In this document: positions 59,253 through 64,000 of the stretch, one piece after another
Position numbering within the stretch: the stretch's first letter is position 1
How the letters are laid out: every line of letters begins with the position of its first letter
From: an uncultured bacterium
Lineage (GTDB): Bacteria > Muiribacteriota > Ozemobacteria > Ozemobacterales > Ozemobacteraceae
Length of the DNA: 64,000 bases
Assembly: GCA_937949615.1 (NCBI GenBank)
Contig: CALEDQ010000028.1
Coordinates: forward strand, 62,001-126,000
Reading direction: 5' to 3'
Program-made: the position numbers and the translations under genes
The notes under the pieces: model-generated
The model's database searches: none
Told to the model about the DNA's origin: nothing
What the model saw: only the letters and a program-made list of their open reading frames with translations

Positions 59253-59855
59253 ATGACTGATGCAGAATTTAACGAACTCGTCGAAAAAGTTTATAAATTT
59301 CATACCAAACGCGCACCAGGTATTCCAATTGGTGTAGAAATGGTTCTGCTCGCCAAAGAAAAACTCGGCGATGTCAAAAAGCTCGGTGCGGTCACCGAAA
59401 CGCAGGTCTGCCTTTCCGATGCCATTCAGTTTCTGACCGGCTGTACCGTAGGCAATAAATATCTGATCATGAATGATAAAATTGGTCGCTATGCGCTCAC
59501 CCTTTATGATCGCTCAAATGGCCGTGGTATAAGAGTTTTTGTCGACATGAAGAAGATCGACCCGGCAAAAATGCCGGAAACTCACAAGTTTTTCCTGCGC
59601 CAGCGTTCACCTGAGGTGCAGAGTGATGATGCCGCCCGCAAGGCTTCGGCAAAGATCATCGTGGAAGAATTCATGGCCGCCGGCCGCAACATCTTTGGCT
59701 GGCAGTATGTGCGCATGAAAAATTACGACAAAGACCCGGTCTACCCGGTAAAAATCTGCCCAACCTGTGGCGAATCATTTATTTACAGCGAAAAAGACAG
59801 CAAAAACTGCCTCTACTGCTCGCGCCGTCTCGATTATTACGTCTCTGAGCAATAA
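59253..59855 (+). CDS. FmdE-like protein with C-terminal zinc ribbon
   Basis: This 200-aa protein matches the FmdE family (named for formylmethanofuran dehydrogenase subunit E): IGVEMVLLAKEKLG, ETQVCLSDAIQFLTGCTVGN and LTLYDRSNGRGIRVFVD. The usual FHGHxCPG metal motif is FHTKRAPG, missing its second His and the Cys; the Cys in VCLSDA and GCTVG remain. A C-terminal ribbon CPTCG..CLYC is typical. The family is widespread and its metal-dependent role is not settled. CGGAGGGG precedes the ATG. It ends at a bidirectional terminator. Confidence 0.8.
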   Translation: MTDAEFNELVEKVYKFHTKRAPGIPIGVEMVLLAKEKLGDVKKLGAVTETQVCLSDAIQFLTGCTVGNKYLIMNDKIGRYALTLYDRSNGRGIRVFVDMKKIDPAKMPETHKFFLRQRSPEVQSDDAARKASAKIIVEEFMAAGRNIFGWQYVRMKNYDKDPVYPVKICPTCGESFIYSEKDSKNCLYCSRRLDYYVSEQ

Positions 59856-59869
59856 TAAAGCTATTGAAT

Positions 59870-59908
59870 AAAAAAAAAGCCGGGCATAATGCGCCCGGCT
59901 TTTTTTAT
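59870..59908. terminator. Bidirectional terminator
   Basis: A 9-bp GC-rich stem (AAGCCGGGC / GCCCGGCTT) with A-run before and T-run after, between convergent genes. Confidence 0.9.
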
Positions 59909-59926
59909 CGGAGTCTGACGAGAAAA

Positions 59927-60715
59927 TCAGTTTATCTTTGCAACAATATCGAAGCGCCAGACCGGAACCTTTTCATAAACATTTTTGCTCATGCTGTTCA
60001 GGGAGATTTCGATGAAAGAACCCGATTTGAAAAGCTCATCACCGAGTTTTGTGATTTCTTTTGTATCGAGGCCATACCCGGTGATCTGAACGCGGTTGTC
60101 GCCGTCAATCCGCAGATTGGTGATCCAGGTCATTTTTTCGCCGATTTTTTTGTCGGTATTTTTTTCAATGCGTTTGCTGACTTGAGGCGTGAAGGTGGTA
60201 ACCTGCAAAAGGCTTCTGAGGGCTCGCATGGTCTGCTGATTCTGTTTTGCAACGGCAGGCCATAAGTCATTTTCTTTGTCTTTGCCGGTTCCGGCGAGAC
60301 AGATCAGTTTTTGCTGACTGGTGACAACCAGAAAAGGTTCGCCCTTGTCGTTAGATTCGGCGGAACATGAGACGTGGAATGCATTTTGAGTAAGCCTGGA
60401 TTCGGCAAAGGAATGTGAGATAAGCTTTTCGGATACTGACACCAGATCTTTCTGGGTTGCGAACCAGCTGAATTCAATTGGAAATTCATACCATTGTTCT
60501 GACATAATAATTGGTGAAACCCGAACATCATTGAATTTAACCTTTGCAGCTGCCATCACATCCGCAACAAAATCGAGGCATGCTCTAAGATTCTGATATT
60601 CAGATCGCCCGGTAAATACCTGCGCATCTTTGTTTGCGCTGTGATCCGCTGCCAGAACCATTCCTGATGACAACACCCCTAATAAAATGAAAACAGATAA
60701 AAGGCGTTTGATCAT
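59927..60715 (-). CDS. Secreted protein of unknown function
   Basis: I use the ATG at 60715, behind AGGAGGG at 6 nt, which opens a signal peptide (MIKRLLSVFILLGVLSSGMV); a longer frame from 60823 has no RBS. The 262-aa product has a helical region, then YEFPIEFSWFATQKDLVSVS and WITNLRIDGDNRVQITGYGL, and recalls GspM/PilO/PilN-type proteins with periplasmic alpha/beta folds. I cannot name a family. It is a single gene between two terminators. Confidence 0.6.
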   Translation of the reverse strand: MIKRLLSVFILLGVLSSGMVLAADHSANKDAQVFTGRSEYQNLRACLDFVADVMAAAKVKFNDVRVSPIIMSEQWYEFPIEFSWFATQKDLVSVSEKLISHSFAESRLTQNAFHVSCSAESNDKGEPFLVVTSQQKLICLAGTGKDKENDLWPAVAKQNQQTMRALRSLLQVTTFTPQVSKRIEKNTDKKIGEKMTWITNLRIDGDNRVQITGYGLDTKEITKLGDELFKSGSFIEISLNSMSKNVYEKVPVWRFDIVAKIN

Positions 60716-60800
60716 AAATTTCCCTCCTGAAATATTGATACTGTCTAAACATAACAAAAAAAAATCCTGTCTGTAATTAAGGGCACGAAAATTCCCGAAA

Positions 60801-60829
60801 AAAAACAACCCGGTGTTTTGCACCGGGTT
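60801..60829 (-). terminator. Terminator of lepA
   Basis: A 9-bp stem (AACCCGGTG / CACCGGGTT) with a 5-nt loop, followed on the minus strand by a run of T's. Confidence 0.85.
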
Positions 60830-60850
60830 TGTTGATTGTCAGAGGTTTTC

Positions 60851-62653
60851 TTAATCGTCGTCGGGCCTGAGAATCGCCATGAAGGCCTTCTGCGGGATTT
60901 CGACGTTGCCGACCATCTTCATGCGCTTTTTGCCCTCTTTCTGCTTTTCGAGCAGCTTGCGTTTGCGGGTGATGTCGCCGCCGTAACACTTGGCGGTAAC
61001 GTCTTTGCGCAGGGCGGCGATGTTTTCGCGTGCGATGATTTTGGCGCCGATCGCTGCCTGCAGCGGAATCTGGAACTGATGCCGCGGAATCAGGCCGCGC
61101 AGTTTGGTGATAACGTTGCGACCGCGGTATTCAGCGCGTTCACGATGGCACAGAAACGACAGGGCATCGACCTTGTCGCCGTTTACGAGAATGTCAACGC
61201 GCGAAATGTCGGCGGCACGGTTGCCGATGTGCTCGTAATCGAGCGAAGCATAGCCGCGGGTGCGGCTCTTCAGCTTGTCATAAAAGTCGACGATGATCTC
61301 TGAAAGCGGCAGGTCGAAAGAAATTGAAACGCGGTTTTCAGAGATGAACTCCATGTTTTTCATGACGCCGCGGCGATCCTGGGCGAGTTCCATGATCGTG
61401 CCGATGTATTCTTTCGGCATGAAGATGGTCGCATGCACGAATGGCTCACGGATTTCTTCAAGTTCGTTGTAGTCAGGAAGTTTCGATGGTGAATCGATTT
61501 CGTAAGCGGTACCGTCTTTCAAGACGACTTCGTAAATAACGTTTGGCGCTGTGGTGACCAGGTCGAGGTCATATTCTCGCTCGAGTCGTTCCTGAATGAT
61601 TTCCATGTGTAATAGACCAAGGAAACCGCATCTGAAGCCAAAACCGAGTGCCAGAGAGTTTTCTGGAAAATACGACAGGCTCGAATCATTGAGCGTGAGT
61701 TTGTCGAGGGCGTTACGCAGGTCGTTGAAGGCATTGGTTTCGACCGGGTAAAGACCGCAGAAAACCATCTGTTTCGCCTTCTGAAAGCCTGGTATTGGTG
61801 TAACTTCCGGCGCTTTTTCAAGTACAACAGTGTCACCGATGTTTACATAGCCCATTTCCTTGATCGTTGCATGAAAAAAGCCAACCTGGCCGGTGGCAAG
61901 TTCGTTGGTGATCACCGGTTTAGGCGTGAAAACTCCGGCTTCGATAATTTCAAAAGAGGCGTCGGTTGCCTTGAACTTGATGCGGTCTCTTGCTTTGAGC
62001 ATGCCATCGACAACGCGGCAGTAGACGATGACGCCCTTGTAAGAGTCGTAGTTGGCATCGAAAACCAGGGCTCTGAGCGTTTTGTTCTGTTCGCCCTTGG
62101 GCGCCGGAATGCGATGAATGATGGCTTCAAGCAGTTCTGGCACCCCGCGGCCTTCTTTGGCCGATACAAGAATCGCTTCTGAACAGTCGATACCGATGAG
62201 ATTTTCGATTTCTTCTTTGACTTTTTCCGGGTCGGCAGCCGGCAGGTCAATTTTATTGATGACCGGTATGATTTCGAGGTTCTGGTTGATCGCCAGGGTG
62301 GCGTTGGCCATCGTCTGGGCTTCGACGCCCTGACTGGCGTCGACGACCAGCAGTGCGCCTTCGCAGGCAGCGATCGAGCGCGAAACTTCGTAGGAAAAAT
62401 CGACATGGCCTGGGGTGTCGATCAGATTGAAGCAGTATTCTTCGCCGCTTTTGCTGGTGTAAAGCATGCGCACGGCCTGAGCCTTGATGGTGATGCCGCG
62501 TTCTCTTTCGAGGTCCATTGAATCGAGCAGCTGGTCTTTCATTTCCCGTTTGCTGACGGTGGAAGTAAACTCGATCAGGCGGTCGGCCAGGGTCGACTTG
62601 CCGTGGTCGATATGAGCGATGATACAGAAATTGCGAATTTTGTTCAGTGACAA
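60851..62653 (-). CDS. lepA: Elongation factor 4 (LepA)
   Basis: This 600-aa GTPase has G1 AHIDHGKST, G3 DTPGHVDF, G4 NKIDLP and the C-terminal LepA domain with RRGVMKNMEF, RTRGYASLDYE and AKCYGGDITRKRKLLEKQKE. It moves mis-translocated ribosomes back and supports growth in stress. The start is a TTG at 62653 behind CAGGAGT. The upstream NHL gene ends 4 nt before it. Length and motifs are standard. Confidence 0.97.
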   Translation of the reverse strand: MSLNKIRNFCIIAHIDHGKSTLADRLIEFTSTVSKREMKDQLLDSMDLERERGITIKAQAVRMLYTSKSGEEYCFNLIDTPGHVDFSYEVSRSIAACEGALLVVDASQGVEAQTMANATLAINQNLEIIPVINKIDLPAADPEKVKEEIENLIGIDCSEAILVSAKEGRGVPELLEAIIHRIPAPKGEQNKTLRALVFDANYDSYKGVIVYCRVVDGMLKARDRIKFKATDASFEIIEAGVFTPKPVITNELATGQVGFFHATIKEMGYVNIGDTVVLEKAPEVTPIPGFQKAKQMVFCGLYPVETNAFNDLRNALDKLTLNDSSLSYFPENSLALGFGFRCGFLGLLHMEIIQERLEREYDLDLVTTAPNVIYEVVLKDGTAYEIDSPSKLPDYNELEEIREPFVHATIFMPKEYIGTIMELAQDRRGVMKNMEFISENRVSISFDLPLSEIIVDFYDKLKSRTRGYASLDYEHIGNRAADISRVDILVNGDKVDALSFLCHRERAEYRGRNVITKLRGLIPRHQFQIPLQAAIGAKIIARENIAALRKDVTAKCYGGDITRKRKLLEKQKEGKKRMKMVGNVEIPQKAFMAILRPDDD

Positions 62654-62657
62654 GAGC

Positions 62658-64000
62658 TTACTCCTGGGATTGTGTAAAGATGAATCTGGTAAGCAGAACC
62701 TTGATTATCCAGACAATAATCAGACCAGCTATGACTGCTATAATGCCAAAAACTATCGAAGCAATCAAGCCCTGATTTGCAGCCCAGAAAATTGCGTCGA
62801 GCTTTTGCGGGATATTGGCGTCGTCGGGCCGGTATCTGAGCACCCGGCGGTAGAATTCTTCAGCTTTGTAATAGTCACGTTCATTGAAAGCGCGATTGCC
62901 GAAGAAATAGAGGGCGTTAACCATCAGGTCGCGGGCCTGTTCATTGTTTGGCTGCAGATAGAGAACTTTTTCGATGCGGGTCAGGGCGGCATCCCAGTCG
63001 TCTTTGAGCGCCAGCTGCTTGGCTTCGCGCAAAGTTATCGTCGCCTGCCCTGGCTGGAAAAAATGCACGCGGTTGTTGCCCTGGTCTGCGATAATAAGAG
63101 TCTCATCGCGGTTGAGCGCCATGCCGCGCGGCATCAGAAGACGGCCGGGGGCTGAGCCACGGCGGCCATGATGTTCAAAAAATTTGCCTTCGCGGGTGAT
63201 CTCAACAATTCGGTGATTGAGGGTATCGCTGATCAGCAGATTCTGATCGAGACTGGCGGTTATGTATGACGGGCTGTTGAGCATGCCCTTTTCAGTGCCT
63301 TTGCCGCTGCCGTAGCGCCAGATGATTTTGCCTTCCTTCGGCTCCCAGCAGACGACCTGATTGAAGGTCGGGTAGGTGACCACCAGATTGCCGTCGTTCA
63401 TCCAGTAGACGCCACGGGGAGGCACAGCGTTGAAGGCACCTTTTTTGGTTTCTTCCTGGTAGACAAGTTCTTTAAGGCACTTGCCGGCATCGTTGAGAAT
63501 CTGAACCCTTTTATTGCGACCTTCGGCGACGGCGATGCGCCCATCGGGGCTGATGTCGATGTCCATTGGCCCGAAAAGCTCTCCCTGGCCTTTGCCTGAG
63601 CGACCGAACGTGCTGATGACCTTGCCGCTGTTGAAATCGAGAACCGCAATGAGGTCGCTTTCGCTCAGGGATACGTAAAGCTGCCCTTTGCTGTCGAAAG
63701 CCATGCCGGTTGGCCGCGGAAAATAGCGCTGCACTTCAGCGAGAAACGCCGGGTCGGTGCAGATATTGCCTGATTCTGAGGCGTTACGCGGTGGCATAAG
63801 GGCCTTGGCCGAAGTCTGTTTCTTGCCGTCGGCACGGATCGGGTCTGAAGCTACCAGTTGCGGAATCGCCCTGGCAAAATCGCCGTCGGGTGTAAGAACC
63901 TGCAGGCGATTGTTACGCTGGTCGGCAACAATTATTCGACCGTCCTGAAGCAGCAGCAGTTCTTCCGGGGCATTGAATTCGAGAGGCCCCTTGCCCTCAA
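62658..64000 (-). CDS. NHL-repeat membrane protein with TPR region, 5' end outside the window
   Basis: The frame is open without a stop from 62658 to the right edge, so the true start lies beyond 64000; an internal Met at 63797 is not the start, because the upstream frame also encodes an NHL unit (ELLLLQDGRIIVADQRNNRL). At least five NHL blades follow (RPTGMAFDSKGQLYVSLSES, GPMDIDISPDGRIAVAEGRN, LLMPRGMALNRDETLIIADQ), then a TPR-like segment (about AKQLALKDDWDAALTRIEKV) and a C-terminal membrane helix near the end. NHL propellers usually bind proteins or RNA. It leads into lepA with a 4-nt gap. Confidence 0.85.
   Translation of the reverse strand, partial: EGKGPLEFNAPEELLLLQDGRIIVADQRNNRLQVLTPDGDFARAIPQLVASDPIRADGKKQTSAKALMPPRNASESGNICTDPAFLAEVQRYFPRPTGMAFDSKGQLYVSLSESDLIAVLDFNSGKVISTFGRSGKGQGELFGPMDIDISPDGRIAVAEGRNKRVQILNDAGKCLKELVYQEETKKGAFNAVPPRGVYWMNDGNLVVTYPTFNQVVCWEPKEGKIIWRYGSGKGTEKGMLNSPSYITASLDQNLLISDTLNHRIVEITREGKFFEHHGRRGSAPGRLLMPRGMALNRDETLIIADQGNNRVHFFQPGQATITLREAKQLALKDDWDAALTRIEKVLYLQPNNEQARDLMVNALYFFGNRAFNERDYYKAEEFYRRVLRYRPDDANIPQKLDAIFWAANQGLIASIVFGIIAVIAGLIIVWIIKVLLTRFIFTQSQE

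Noticed and set aside
63797..64000. Taking Met 63797 as the start of the NHL gene
   Set aside because: The frame continues upstream and encodes another NHL blade to the edge of the window.
1..64000. tRNA, rRNA, IS elements, prophage, origin of replication
   Set aside because: Gaps between genes are all under 300 bases and none shows a cloverleaf, terminal repeats, transposase or DnaA-box cluster.

Overview
The window is a gene-dense, roughly 50 % GC bacterial chromosome segment of about 58 protein genes. It has no rRNA, tRNA, IS element, prophage or CRISPR array, and no gap above 300 bases between genes. Two cut genes run off the ends: a pilin-like gene at 1-358 and an NHL-repeat gene at 62658-64000. 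Fermentative butyrate and acetate kinases, many pilin-like proteins, PEGA, SUMF1 and HEAT domains, Cys-rich regulators and an Hfq with a long tail suggest an uncultured anaerobe. Candidatus Riflebacteria is my best guess, but this is inference and no marker gene here settles it.

Layout. 1-2743 (-): three pilin-like genes, one fused to a CHAP-like amidase domain. 3020-10407 (+): membrane and LysM proteins, a Snf2 helicase split from its C-terminal module, a voltage-gated-type K+ channel, and a SUMF1-fold protein. 10466-14103 (-): ackA with a 3-hydroxyacyl-CoA dehydrogenase, then a lipoprotein related to animal protein-arginine deiminases. 14187-20392 (-): a sigma factor with two identical-spacing 7-Cys modules, an EamA transporter, an ABC exporter, a Nudix hydrolase and a DsbA-fold protein. 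20438-24357 (-): butyrate kinase, phosphate butyryltransferase, a lone PocR sensor and an amidohydrolase. 24446-26592 (-): a metallo-beta-lactamase-fold hydrolase, hpt and UDP-glucuronate decarboxylase. 26719-28182 (+): HtrA.

29268-34347 is a signalling cluster: FHA-CpaE/TadZ-like ATPase, Ser/Thr kinase and PP2C phosphatase, facing a cNMP-domain-CpaE-like ATPase. 34481-42656 carries cell-envelope genes: an SH3b-amidase, two secreted propeller-like proteins, folC-namZ and PBP1A. 42754-50344 (-) holds a zinc-ribbon membrane protein, Hfq, a cNMP-domain/MCP-tip protein, DusB, a diguanylate cyclase with a PhnD-like lipoprotein, and a secreted unknown. 50499-56106 (+) is a second pilin-like operon followed by a glycine-heptad secreted protein and a TPR protein. 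56100-64000 holds a DUF3109 protein, a HEAT-repeat protein, an FmdE-like protein, LepA and an NHL/TPR protein.

Regulation can be read unusually well. Several promoters fit TTGACA, 17 bp, then an extended TGn -10. Inverted repeats overlap the promoters of the dehydrogenase-ackA operon and of the deiminase gene. At least four genes start so close to a -10 box that they are probably leaderless. The strongest candidates for new biology are the twin-Cys-module sigma factor, the FHA/kinase/phosphatase/dual-CpaE cluster, the pilin-amidase fusion and the deiminase lipoprotein.
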